Source: Pseudaminobacter sp040049255
Lineage (GTDB): Bacteria > Pseudomonadota > Alphaproteobacteria > Rhizobiales > Rhizobiaceae
Assembly: GCF_040049255.1 (NCBI RefSeq)
Contig: NZ_JBDZDR010000003.1
Coordinates: 124,001-188,000, forward strand
Reading direction: 5' to 3'
DNA: 64,000 nucleotides
Below, one piece after another: positions 50,988 through 60,196 of the stretch. A model generated the notes under the pieces. It was not told the DNA's origin and did no database searches. It saw only the letters and a program-made list of their open reading frames with translations. Position numbers and translations under genes: made by a program. How positions within the stretch are numbered: position 1 is the stretch's first letter; each line of letters starts with the position of its first letter.

Positions 50988-51947
50988 CTAAAACAGCGCC
51001 TGCAGTTCGGCCAGCCTGTCGTTGACCAGCCAGCCGTAATAGTTTTCCTGCGGCAGCTTTTCCTCGAGGCCCTCGCTTTGCCGCTGCTGGTTCTCGGCCT
51101 TCAGCGCATGGGCGCGGGCCTCGGGGTTGCCGACATTGTAGAGCGTCGCCGTCAGGCCGGGATTTTTGGAAATGTCGAAGCCGGCGATGTCGCGATAGGC
51201 ATCGATCGACATCCTGATGGTCGCCGCGACATAGGGGACGGTCAGGTCCGGATCCATGATCGTCTCATAAACCTGGTTGGGCCGGCTGGCATCGAGCTTG
51301 GGCAGGCCGGACACGCGATGCACCAGGTCGCTCGCCTTGAGCGCGGTCAGCGGGTTGAGCTGGCCGATGCCGAAGGTCTGGCCGGCATAGAGCGGCTGGA
51401 AGAAGGTGGCGCTGAAGCGATTGTCGGGAAAGCTGGTGCCGCCGACGGTCTTGCCGCGGAACTGCCGGTCCCACACGGTTTCGCGGCAGGTCCACAGGTC
51501 ATTGCTGTCGGACTTGTCGGCGCAGGTCGAAAACTCGGGCCGCTGCACGAAATCGGAAATGTCCTCGCCATTGTGGCGGAAGCTGAGGCCGCTCAGCAGA
51601 TAGGACGCCGCCTTCACATAATAAGTCTGCAGCCGGTCATAGGCATCGACATTGTAGGTATGCTCGCCCACCAGGGCGCCGACGATGTGAATGGGATCAA
51701 GCCGGTACTCCGCCGCGACCTCACGGATCTTGCCCCGCAAGCCGGCGTCGTTCTTCAGAAGCGCGTAGATTTTGCGATATTTGGCGTCGAAGCTGGTCTT
51801 GCCGGCCTGGGTGCGCTTTGACGAAGCCCCCGGCACCGGCGGCTGTTCGACATTGCGGTTTCCAGTCGGCACGACGATCTGGGCGGATGCGGGCGGGACA
51901 CCGCATGCCAGAGCAAGCACCAAGGCCACGAAGGGAGATTTATTCAT
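50988..51947 (-). CDS. DUF1402-family exported protein
   Basis: From ATG 51,947 (MNKSPFVALVLALACGVPPASA) it has a clear Sec signal peptide and 319 residues; an upstream ATG at 51,986 has no advantage. The family is common in Rhizobiales and has a lysozyme-like core pattern (VGALVGEHTYNVDAYDRLQ, GQTFGIGQLNPL), so peptidoglycan binding or cleavage is plausible, with Glu in GEHTYN a candidate catalytic residue. It is separated from hslU by 119 bp on the same strand. Confidence 0.85.
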   Translation of the reverse strand: MNKSPFVALVLALACGVPPASAQIVVPTGNRNVEQPPVPGASSKRTQAGKTSFDAKYRKIYALLKNDAGLRGKIREVAAEYRLDPIHIVGALVGEHTYNVDAYDRLQTYYVKAASYLLSGLSFRHNGEDISDFVQRPEFSTCADKSDSNDLWTCRETVWDRQFRGKTVGGTSFPDNRFSATFFQPLYAGQTFGIGQLNPLTALKASDLVHRVSGLPKLDASRPNQVYETIMDPDLTVPYVAATIRMSIDAYRDIAGFDISKNPGLTATLYNVGNPEARAHALKAENQQRQSEGLEEKLPQENYYGWLVNDRLAELQALF

Positions 51948-52066
51948 CAGTCGCCGGGACGTTTCTGAAAGGCACGAGGCGCGCAAATTAGGAAAAGCGC
52001 CCGAGGGTGTCGAGCGCTTTTCTTGGCGGTTGGCCGCGCCGCCCGTGACAGGCGGCGGGGCGGGCC

Positions 52067-53371
52067 TCAGAGGATGAAGCGCGACAGGTCGGTGTTGCGC
52101 GAAAGGTCGCCGACCTGCTTTTCGACATAGGCCGCGTCGATCTTGATCGTGGTGCCGAAGCGGTCCGGCGCGTCATAGGAGATCTCGTCGAGCACCCGTT
52201 CCATCACTGTCTGCAGCCGGCGCGCGCCGATGTTTTCCACGCTGGCGTTCAGTTCCACTGCAATGCCGGCCAGCGCGTCGATGGCGTCGTCGCTGAATTC
52301 GAGCGTCACGCCCTCGGTCTGCATCAGGGCGATATATTGCTTGATGAGGCTGGCTTCCGTCTCGGTCAGGATGCGCTTGAAATCGTCCTTGTCCAGGGCC
52401 CGCAGCTCGACGCGGATCGGCAGGCGGCCCTGCAGCTCGGGCAGCAGGTCGGACGGCTTGGCCACGTGGAACGCGCCGGAAGCGATGAACAGGATGTGGT
52501 CCGTCTTCACCGGCCCGTATTTGGTCGCCACCGTCGTCCCCTCGACCAGCGGCAGCAGGTCGCGCTGCACGCCCTCGCGCGAGACGCCGGCGCCCACGCC
52601 GCCCTCGCGCGCCGCGATCTTGTCGATCTCGTCAAGGAAGACGATGCCGTCGTCCTGGGTCGCAGTCAGCGCCCGCTGCACCACCTCTTCCTGGTCGAGC
52701 AGCTTGTCGGATTCGTCGTTGATCAGCAGGGCGTAGGAGTCCTTCACCGTGGTCTTGCGCGTCTTGGTGCGGGCGCCGCCCATCGCCTTCGACAGCATGT
52801 CGCCGATGTTCATCACGCTGGCGCCGGGCATGCCGGGGATCTCGAAGCCGCCGATCGGGGTGCTCGTGTCGGCCACCTCGATCTCGATCTCCTTGTCGTC
52901 CAGTTCACCATCGCGCAGCTTCTTGCGGAAGGAATCGCGCGTGGCCGGGCTGGCGGTCTTGCCCACCAGCGCTTCCAGCACACGCTCCTCGGCGTTCAGA
53001 TGGGCGCGGGCCTTGACGTCTTCGCGCATCTTCTCGCGCACCAGCCCGATAGCCGCCTCGACCAGATCGCGCACGATCTGCTCCACGTCGCGGCCGACAT
53101 AGCCGACCTCGGTAAATTTGGTGGCCTCGACCTTGATGAAGGGCGCGCCGGCAAGCCTGGCCAGCCGCCGCGAGATTTCGGTCTTGCCGACGCCGGTGGG
53201 CCCGATCATGAGAATGTTCTTGGGCATCACCTCTTCGCGCATCTGCCCGTCGAGCTGCTGGCGGCGCCAACGGTTGCGCAGCGCAATCGCAACGGCGCGC
53301 TTCGCCTCCTTCTGGCCGATGATGTAGCGGTCGAGTTCCGAAACGATTTCGCGCGGGGAAAAAGTGCTCAT
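52067..53371 (-). CDS. hslU: ATP-dependent protease ATPase subunit HslU
   Basis: The AAA+ unfoldase of the HslUV protease. The 434 residues open STFSPREIVSELDRYIIGQ and have Walker A GPTGVGKTE, the pore loop region, the I domain, Walker B FLDEIDKIA and the sensor/C-terminal segment. Last gene of the cluster hslV-GNAT-DUF2585-hslU. Confidence 0.98.
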   Translation of the reverse strand: MSTFSPREIVSELDRYIIGQKEAKRAVAIALRNRWRRQQLDGQMREEVMPKNILMIGPTGVGKTEISRRLARLAGAPFIKVEATKFTEVGYVGRDVEQIVRDLVEAAIGLVREKMREDVKARAHLNAEERVLEALVGKTASPATRDSFRKKLRDGELDDKEIEIEVADTSTPIGGFEIPGMPGASVMNIGDMLSKAMGGARTKTRKTTVKDSYALLINDESDKLLDQEEVVQRALTATQDDGIVFLDEIDKIAAREGGVGAGVSREGVQRDLLPLVEGTTVATKYGPVKTDHILFIASGAFHVAKPSDLLPELQGRLPIRVELRALDKDDFKRILTETEASLIKQYIALMQTEGVTLEFSDDAIDALAGIAVELNASVENIGARRLQTVMERVLDEISYDAPDRFGTTIKIDAAYVEKQVGDLSRNTDLSRFIL

Positions 53372-53378
53372 GATCTTA

Positions 53379-53978
53379 CTACAACCCGTTTTGCCACTGC
53401 TTGATGAACTCGAACGGATGCAGCAGCATGATCACGTTGAGTGTCAGATTGTCCCGGATAAGGTAGCCGACGCCAATTTCGAAGACGAGGGCGAGGGTCA
53501 CGACGATCCATATAGGTAGCCGTGCGGCCATCACAAAGCCCAGCACCATGGCCAGCGTGTCGGACACCGAATTGACGATGCTGTCGCCGAAATAGTCGAG
53601 CGAGATCGTCTCTTCGCGATAGCGGTTGATGATGAAGTCGCTGTTCTCGATGATCTCCCAGGCACCTTCGACAAAAAGCGCCAGCCCCAGCCTGAGCCAG
53701 ATCGACCGGCCGGGCAGCACCAGCCAGGCAAGCATGTAAAACAGGAAGCCGTGGATGATGTGCGAGAAGGTGTACCAGTCGGCGATGTGCTGCGAGTTCT
53801 CCGAGCTCTGGACGACGCCGTGCCAGAGCTTCACATAGCCGCATTCGCAGACTGGCAGACGGCCCATCAGGTAGAGGATCAGCGCCTGCGCGGCGATCAG
53901 CACGGCCACGATAGCCATACCTGCCGGCCAGGAAATCCGCCGATGCGAGGCCTTGCCGGCGGCCGTCGTGCTCATCAA
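53379..53978 (-). CDS. DUF2585 (UPF0314) membrane protein
   Basis: A 199-residue inner-membrane protein with about five membrane segments and charged loops (CECGYVKLWHGVV, EIIENSDFIINRYR). DUF2585 is a Rhizobiales-typical family of unknown function. It lies between the GNAT gene and hslU and overlaps the GNAT stop by four bases; its constant place between the two protease genes is conserved in related genomes as I recall. Confidence 0.88.
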   Translation of the reverse strand: MMSTTAAGKASHRRISWPAGMAIVAVLIAAQALILYLMGRLPVCECGYVKLWHGVVQSSENSQHIADWYTFSHIIHGFLFYMLAWLVLPGRSIWLRLGLALFVEGAWEIIENSDFIINRYREETISLDYFGDSIVNSVSDTLAMVLGFVMAARLPIWIVVTLALVFEIGVGYLIRDNLTLNVIMLLHPFEFIKQWQNGL

Positions 53979-54475
53979 TCGCCCCCTTCGTCGTCCAGCA
54001 CCATTAGCATGGCTTCGCCATAGACGGAGGTGCGGCGGCCAAGCTGGCGGAAGCCTGCCTTCTCATAGGCGCGGATGGCGCGAAGATTGTCCGGGTGCGG
54101 ATCGATGATGACGCGCGGCGCGCCCTCCTCGAAAAGCATCTCCGCAAACTGCCTGACGATCGCCGCGCCGTGCCCCTTGCCCAAAAATTCGGGCACGCCG
54201 ATGGAAACATCGATGCCCAGCGTGCCGAAAGGCTGGTCTGCATAGGGGTGGTCGTCCTCCAGATGCGGGTCGTAGCTCTGGATGTAGCCGATCGGCTTTC
54301 CGTCGAGCTCGACGATGAACGGCTCCACCGAAATGCTGTCCATATGCTCGCGGATCTCTTCCAGTGCGGCGGCCGCATCGCCCCACCACGCCGCCATATG
54401 CGGCTCGGCGAGCCAGCGGGCAAGGAGAGGCATATCCTTGCCCGTCAGCGGGCGGAAGCTGTATTCGGCCGGCAC
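53975..54475 (-). CDS. GNAT acetyltransferase (AAC(6')-like)
   Basis: Acetyl-CoA-dependent N-acetyltransferase, 166 residues from GTG 54,475, which follows the hslV stop directly. It has the FRPLTGKDMPLLARWL opening, IGYIQSYDPHLE, the acetyl-CoA loop GVPEFLGKGHGAAIVRQF and RAIRAYEKAGFRQLG. The pattern resembles AAC(6')/ IucB-type acyltransferases; the acceptor is unknown, and antibiotic resistance should not be assumed. It sits between hslV and DUF2585. Confidence 0.88.
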   Translation of the reverse strand: MPAEYSFRPLTGKDMPLLARWLAEPHMAAWWGDAAAALEEIREHMDSISVEPFIVELDGKPIGYIQSYDPHLEDDHPYADQPFGTLGIDVSIGVPEFLGKGHGAAIVRQFAEMLFEEGAPRVIIDPHPDNLRAIRAYEKAGFRQLGRRTSVYGEAMLMVLDDEGGD

Positions 54476-54476
54476 C

Positions 54477-55025
54477 TCAGACCGCGTCCAGCGTTTCGAC
54501 GACGAAGTTGTGGTTGGTGTAGACGCAGATGTCGGCGGCGATCTCCATCGCCTTGCGGGCGATTTCCTCGGCATCCTTGTCTGTGTCCATCAGCGCGCGC
54601 GCCGCGGCCAGCGCATAGTTGCCGCCGGAGCCGATGGCCATGACGCCGTGTTCGGGCTCCACCACGTCGCCGGTCCCGGTCAGCGCCAGAGACACGTTCT
54701 TGTCGGCCACCAGCATCATCGCTTCCAGCCGGCGCAGGTAGCGGTCGGTGCGCCAGTCCTTGGCGAGCTCGACGCAGGCGCGCGTCAACTGGTCGGGATA
54801 TTGCTCGAGCTTGGTTTCCAGGCGTTCGAGCAGGGTGAAGGCGTCGGCCGTGGCGCCGGCAAAGCCTGCGATCACATTGCCCTTGCCCAGGCGGCGCACT
54901 TTCTTGGCATTGCCCTTCATGATGGTCTGGCCGAGGCTCACCTGGCCGTCGCCGGCGATCACCACCTTGCCGCCCTTGCGCACGGTCACGATTGTGGTGG
55001 CGTGCATGGTCAATTCATTGGACAT
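54477..55025 (-). CDS. hslV: ATP-dependent protease peptidase subunit HslV
   Basis: The proteasome-like N-terminal threonine peptidase partner of HslU. From ATG 55,025 (GGAGCC upstream) it is 182 residues: a short propeptide MSNELTMHA, then TTIVTVRKGGKVVIAGDGQV with the catalytic Thr after processing. KKVRRL and the DVVEPEHGVMAIGSGGNYALAAARAL segment are present. The two extra genes between hslV and hslU break the usual direct hslVU pair. Confidence 0.96.
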   Translation of the reverse strand: MSNELTMHATTIVTVRKGGKVVIAGDGQVSLGQTIMKGNAKKVRRLGKGNVIAGFAGATADAFTLLERLETKLEQYPDQLTRACVELAKDWRTDRYLRRLEAMMLVADKNVSLALTGTGDVVEPEHGVMAIGSGGNYALAAARALMDTDKDAEEIARKAMEIAADICVYTNHNFVVETLDAV

Positions 55026-55226
55026 AAATGGCTCCGATTTCGCACTATCCCTGAAAGGCGATTGGCGCGGTACGAGGAATATTGGCAACATATGTATGCG
55101 CCGGTCGGGCGATTGCAAAGGGTCTGCAAAAGCGGCCGACCTAAGGCGCCGATGCAACTGGCAATCGCACCGCCATGCTGTTAGAAGGCTCGCGATTTAC
55201 GTAAGGAACCGCAAGGGAACAGCTCC

Positions 55227-55826
55227 ATGAGCGCTCGTGCCGCCGAAGTCAGCCGCAAGACCAAGGAAACCGAGATCACCGTGTCCATCGACGTCGATGG
55301 CACCGGCCGGTCCGACATTTCGACCGGTGTGGGCTTCTTCGACCATATGCTCGACCAGCTGTCGCGCCATTCGCTGATCGACATGACCGTGCGCACCAAG
55401 GGCGACCTGCACATCGACGACCACCACACGGTGGAAGACACCGGCATTGTGCTGGGCCAGGCCTTGGCCAAGGCGCTGGGCGAGCGGCGCGGCATCGTGC
55501 GCTATGCCTCGATCGACCTGGCCATGGACGAGACGCTGACCCGCGCGGCGATCGACGTGTCCGGCCGGCCGTTCCTGGTCTGGAACGTGGCCTTCTCCGC
55601 GCCCAAGATCGGCACGTTCGACACCGAGTTGGTGCGCGAGTTCTTCCAGGCTTTCGCGCAGAATGCCGGCATAACGCTGCATGTGACCAACCATTACGGT
55701 GCCAACAACCACCACATTGCCGAGACCTGCTTCAAGGCGGTGGCGCGGGCGCTGCGCATGGCGCTGGAAACCGACCCGCGCCAGCCAAACGCCGTGCCTT
55801 CCACCAAGGGTTCGCTGAAAGGCTGA
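55227..55826 (+). CDS. hisB: Imidazoleglycerol-phosphate dehydratase
   Basis: Sixth step of histidine synthesis. The 199 residues contain the two metal-binding histidine motifs: GFFDHMLDQLSRHS and DDHHTVEDTG, then ANNHHIAETCFKAVARAL. It is monofunctional (no phosphatase domain), as in most bacteria outside enterics. First gene of the his cluster, divergent from hslV with about 200 bp between. Confidence 0.98.
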   Translation: MSARAAEVSRKTKETEITVSIDVDGTGRSDISTGVGFFDHMLDQLSRHSLIDMTVRTKGDLHIDDHHTVEDTGIVLGQALAKALGERRGIVRYASIDLAMDETLTRAAIDVSGRPFLVWNVAFSAPKIGTFDTELVREFFQAFAQNAGITLHVTNHYGANNHHIAETCFKAVARALRMALETDPRQPNAVPSTKGSLKG

Positions 55827-55830
55827 CGCT

Positions 55831-56313
55831 ATGGCCGCCTTTGTCGTGCTTGAACCGCCGACGCGAAGCGCCTCCGCCGCTTCGGAGCGCGCCGTGCTGG
55901 TGCGCGACGGCTTTTCGCTGCTCGCGTTCCTCGTGGCGCCGCTCTGGCTGCTGTGGCACCGCCTCTGGGTGGAAACGCTGCTCTACTTCGCCGTTGCGCT
56001 GGCGCTGGCGGCGCTGGGCAAGTTCACCGGCCATGAGGTGGCCGGCTCGCTTCTGTCGCTGCTCGTCTCCATCTATTTCGGCCTCGAAGGCGCGGCACTG
56101 CGCATCGCCGCGCTGCGCCGGCGCGGCTGGCGCGAGTGGGGTGTCGTGGAAGCCAACAGTGCCCAGGACGCGGAAATGCGTTATCTGGGCGAGGTCGGAA
56201 ACGGCAATGGCGAAGCGGCTGCGCCCTTGGCCGACACGCCGCCGCGGGCTCCGGCGCGGCCCGGGCCGACGGGCCCTGCGCTCGGTCTGCTGAACTATCC
56301 GGGAAGGGCCTGA
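55831..56313 (+). CDS. DUF2628-family membrane protein
   Basis: A 160-residue protein with three or four hydrophobic segments (LLAFLVAPLWLLWHRLWVE, AGSLLSLLVSIYFGLEG) and a Pro/Ala-rich cytosolic tail. The DUF2628 pattern, a short conserved membrane segment followed by a WR-rich helix, is visible. No role is known. It sits four bases after hisB and two bases before hisH, so it is co-translated with the histidine genes. Confidence 0.85.
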   Translation: MAAFVVLEPPTRSASAASERAVLVRDGFSLLAFLVAPLWLLWHRLWVETLLYFAVALALAALGKFTGHEVAGSLLSLLVSIYFGLEGAALRIAALRRRGWREWGVVEANSAQDAEMRYLGEVGNGNGEAAAPLADTPPRAPARPGPTGPALGLLNYPGRA

Positions 56314-56314
56314 T

Positions 56315-56965
56315 ATGCGGGTTGCCATCATCGACTACGGCTCGGGCAATCTGCGCTCGGCCACCAAGGCGTTCGAACGTGCCTCGCGCGAAAGCGGCGC
56401 GGGCGCCGAGATCGAGCTGACCGCCGATGCCGAGCGAGTGCGCAGCGCCGACCGCATCGTGCTGCCGGGCGTGGGCGCCTATGCCGATTGCCGCGCCGGG
56501 CTCGACGCGGTGCCGGGCATGGTCGAGGCGATCGAGGAGGTTGCAATCGGGCGCGGCCGTCCGTTCCTCGGCATCTGCGTCGGCATGCAGCTGATGTCCG
56601 AACGCGGGCTGGAAAAAACGGTCACGCGAGGCCTCGGCTGGATTGCCGGCGACGTGAAGGAGATGCAGCCGGCCGACCCCGCGCTGAAAATCCCGCAGAT
56701 CGGCTGGAACACGATTCACGTGAAACATTCGCACCCGCTGTTCGAAGGAATCCACACGGGCGAGGGCGGTCTGCACGCCTATTTCGTGCACTCCTATCAT
56801 CTTGCTGCGACCAATCCGCAGGACGTCCTGGCCGAGGCCGACTATGGCGGCCCCATCACCGCGGCCGTGGCCAAGGGCAATCTTGCCGGCACGCAGTTCC
56901 ACCCCGAAAAGAGCCAGGCTCTCGGCCTCGCTCTTATCGCCAACTTCCTGAGGTGGAAGCCATGA
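56315..56965 (+). CDS. hisH: Imidazole glycerol phosphate synthase subunit HisH
   Basis: The glutaminase subunit that feeds ammonia to HisF. At 216 residues it has VAIIDYGSGNLRSA, the nucleophile motif FLGICVGMQLM and the catalytic HPEKSQ segment. Within it, bases 56,712-56,727 match the parS consensus at 14 of 16 positions, encoding part of TIHVKHS. It overlaps the DUF1330 gene by four bases. Confidence 0.98.
   Translation: MRVAIIDYGSGNLRSATKAFERASRESGAGAEIELTADAERVRSADRIVLPGVGAYADCRAGLDAVPGMVEAIEEVAIGRGRPFLGICVGMQLMSERGLEKTVTRGLGWIAGDVKEMQPADPALKIPQIGWNTIHVKHSHPLFEGIHTGEGGLHAYFVHSYHLAATNPQDVLAEADYGGPITAAVAKGNLAGTQFHPEKSQALGLALIANFLRWKP
56712..56727. promoter_or_regulatory. parS-like site inside hisH
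   Basis: CGATTCACGTGAAACA differs from TGTTTCACGTGAAACA at two positions of the left arm. It lies about 21 kb from the main parS cluster, on the other side of oriC. Confidence 0.45.
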
Positions 56966-57252
56966 GCAGGAAGGGCTACTGGATCGCGATGGTCGATATC
57001 ACCGACCCGGAGGTCTATTCGCGCTATGTCGCGGCCAACGCGGCAGCCTTCGAAAAATATGGCGCGCGCTTCCTCGTTCGCGGCGGCCGGCATGACGATC
57101 CCGAAGGGCCGACCGGCCAGCGCCACGTCATCATCGAGTTCGAAAGCTACGAGCAGGCGCTGGCCTGCTACAATTCACCCGAATACCAGGAAGCGCTGAA
57201 GCACCGGCTTGCCGCCTCGACCGCGCATTTTTCCATCGTCGAAGGGGTTTGA
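56962..57252 (+). CDS. DUF1330-family protein
   Basis: A 96-residue dimeric alpha/beta-barrel (ferredoxin-like) family member from ATG 56,962. It has the GYWIAMVDITDPEVYSRYV opening, the RFLVRGGRHD strand and VIIEFESYEQALACYNSPEY. The family's function is unclear; fold relatives bind or modify small molecules. It is embedded between hisH and hisA with overlaps, so it is expressed with them. Confidence 0.92.
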   Translation: MSRKGYWIAMVDITDPEVYSRYVAANAAAFEKYGARFLVRGGRHDDPEGPTGQRHVIIEFESYEQALACYNSPEYQEALKHRLAASTAHFSIVEGV

Positions 57253-57256
57253 GCCC

Positions 57257-58017
57257 ATGATTCTTTTCCCGGCCATCGACCTCAAGGACGGCGAATGCGT
57301 GCGCCTCAAGCTCGGCGACATGCAGCAGGCCACCGTCTACAACACCGATCCCGCCGACCAAGCGCGCGCCTTCGAGGAGCAGGGCTTTGAATGGCTGCAC
57401 GTGGTCGACCTCAACGGCGCCTTCGCCGGCGAGAGCGTCAACGGCGCGGCGGTCGAGGCGATCCTGAAGGCGACGAAGAATCCGGTGCAGCTCGGCGGCG
57501 GCATCCGCACGCTCGCCCATATCGAAAGCTGGCTGGAAAAAGGGCTGGCCCGCGTCATCCTCGGCACGGTCGCGGTGCGCGATCCCGAACTGGTGAAGGA
57601 AGCCTGCCGGCTCTTCCCCGGCAAGGTCGCCGTCGGCATCGATGCCAAGGGCGGCAAGGTTGCGGTCGAGGGCTGGGCGGAAGCGTCGAGCCTGGGCGTC
57701 ATCGAGCTGGCGAAGAAATTCGAGGGCGCCGGCGTCGCCGCCATCATCTACACCGACATCGACCGCGACGGCGTGCTGGCCGGCATCAACTGGAACTCCA
57801 CCATCGATCTTGCCGAGGCAGTGTCCATTCCGGTCATCGCCTCGGGCGGCCTGGCCTCCATAGCCGACATCGTGCGCATGACCATGCCCGATGCGCAAAA
57901 GCTCGAAGGCGCGATCTCCGGCCGTGCACTATATGATGGGCGTATCGACCCCGCCGAGGCGCTGGCCATTTTGCGCGGCGAACTGAAGCCCGAACCCGCA
58001 TTGTTCGAGGAACGTCC

Positions 58018-58021
<4 letters not shown>
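57257..58021 (+). CDS. hisA: 1-(5-phosphoribosyl)-5-[(phosphoribosylamino)methylideneamino]imidazole-4-carboxamide isomerase
   Basis: The HisA TIM-barrel isomerase of histidine synthesis. From ATG 57,257 it is 254 residues: MILFPAIDLKDGECVRL at the start, with the catalytic Asp8 in AIDL, QLGGGIRT, the second catalytic Asp in IYTDIDRDG and SGGLASIADI (phosphate binding). It overlaps hisF by four bases. Confidence 0.98.
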
Positions 58022-58803
<782 letters not shown>

Positions 58804-58831
58804 TCCTTCCAACCGAGACGCGGATGCGCGA

Positions 58832-59155
58832 ATGGCCGGTTTTTCCCTCGACGATCTCGAACGCATCGTTGCCGAGCGGGCCCGCTCCGGCGATGCCAAT
58901 TCCTGGACCGCGAAGCTTTTTGCGCGCGGCATGGAGAAAGCCGCCCAGAAGCTTGGCGAGGAAGCTGTCGAAACCGTCATCGCCGCGGTCAAGGGCGATA
59001 CCGGCGAGCTCGTTTCTGAAAGCGCCGATCTCCTCTATCATTGGCTCGTCGTGCTGACGATCGCGGGCGTGCCGCTGTCGGACGTGCTGGAGGAATTGCA
59101 GCGGCGGACGACCCAATCCGGCGTCGCCGAGAAGGCATCCCGCAGCCAGGATTAG
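58832..59155 (+). CDS. hisE: Phosphoribosyl-ATP pyrophosphatase
   Basis: Second step of histidine synthesis. The 107 residues from ATG 58,832 (FSLDDLERIVAERA) have the all-alpha NTP-PPase core (KLGEEAVETVIAA, the metal-binding ExxE motif, and SESADLLYHWLVVL). An in-frame ATG at 58,793 would add 13 residues not typical of HisE. It is the last his gene here; coaA starts 9 bp on. Confidence 0.95.
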   Translation: MAGFSLDDLERIVAERARSGDANSWTAKLFARGMEKAAQKLGEEAVETVIAAVKGDTGELVSESADLLYHWLVVLTIAGVPLSDVLEELQRRTTQSGVAEKASRSQD

Positions 59156-59164
59156 GGCCAAGCG

Positions 59165-60124
59165 ATGGATCAGCTCGCTCCGACCGTAAAATACTCGCCC
59201 TATCGGTTCTTCACGGCGGAGCGATGGGCGGAATTCCGCGCCGACACGCCGCTGACGCTGACGGAAGACGAAGTCCAGCGGCTGAGTTCGCTTTACGACC
59301 CGATCGACCTCGACGAGGTGCGCCGCATCTATCTGTCGCTGTCGCGACTGCTGTCGGCCCATGTCGAGGCGAGCCAGCTTCTCTATCGCCAGCGCAAGGC
59401 CTTCTTCGGCTCCGATGAAGTCGCCAAGACCCCCTATATCATCGGCATGGCGGGCTCGGTTGCGGTGGGCAAGTCGACCACCGCGCGCGTGCTGAAGGAA
59501 CTGCTGGCGCGCTGGCCCTCCACCCCCAAGGTCGATCTGGTCACCACCGACGGATTTTTGCTCCCCAATGAGGTGCTGCGGCGCGAGAACCTGATGGAGC
59601 GCAAGGGCTTTCCCGACAGCTACGACGTCGGCGCGCTGTTGCGCTTCCTGTCGGCGATCAAGTCGGGCGAGCCCAATGTGCGCGCGCCGCTCTATTCGCA
59701 CCTGACCTACGATGTGATGCCGGGGAAATACATCACCGTCGACCGGCCCGACATCCTGATCTTCGAGGGGCTCAACGTGCTGCAGCCGCGCGACCTGCCG
59801 AGGGACGGCAAGTTCGTGCCCTTCCTGTCAGATTTCTTCGACTTCTCGATCTATATCGACGCCGAGGAAGAGCTGATCCACGCCTGGTACATCAAGCGCT
59901 TCATGAAGCTGCGGCAGACCGCCTTCCGAAATCCGGAGTCCTTCTTCCACCGCTACTCGCAGCTCTCGGAAGACGCCGCCCGCGCCATCGCCGAGGGGCT
60001 GTGGGGCAACATCAACCTGAAGAACTTGCGCGAGAACATCCTGCCCACGCGCCCGCGCGCCGACCTGATCCTGCGCAAGGGAGCGGACCATCGGGTGGTG
60101 GAAGTGGCGCTGAGGAAGCTGTGA
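59165..60124 (+). CDS. coaA: Type I pantothenate kinase
   Basis: Phosphorylates pantothenate, the first step of CoA synthesis. At 319 residues it has SPYRFFTAERWAEFR, the P-loop MAGSVAVGKSTTARVL, LVTTDGFLLPNEVL and SHLTYDVMPG. Placement directly after hisE is typical for rhizobia. A few bases separate it from hisE, so it likely shares the his transcript. Confidence 0.97.
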   Translation: MDQLAPTVKYSPYRFFTAERWAEFRADTPLTLTEDEVQRLSSLYDPIDLDEVRRIYLSLSRLLSAHVEASQLLYRQRKAFFGSDEVAKTPYIIGMAGSVAVGKSTTARVLKELLARWPSTPKVDLVTTDGFLLPNEVLRRENLMERKGFPDSYDVGALLRFLSAIKSGEPNVRAPLYSHLTYDVMPGKYITVDRPDILIFEGLNVLQPRDLPRDGKFVPFLSDFFDFSIYIDAEEELIHAWYIKRFMKLRQTAFRNPESFFHRYSQLSEDAARAIAEGLWGNINLKNLRENILPTRPRADLILRKGADHRVVEVALRKL

Positions 60125-60196
60125 CCGGGTCGAAACCACTTCTGTTTGCGCTTCCTTAAAGAATTTCGGCAAGCGTGCTCATGCCTTGGAGACGCT

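Noticed and set aside
53975..54475. Aminoglycoside 6'-N-acetyltransferase (resistance gene)
   Set aside because: The GNAT pattern is similar, but location within the hslVU cluster suggests a housekeeping role and no substrate evidence exists.
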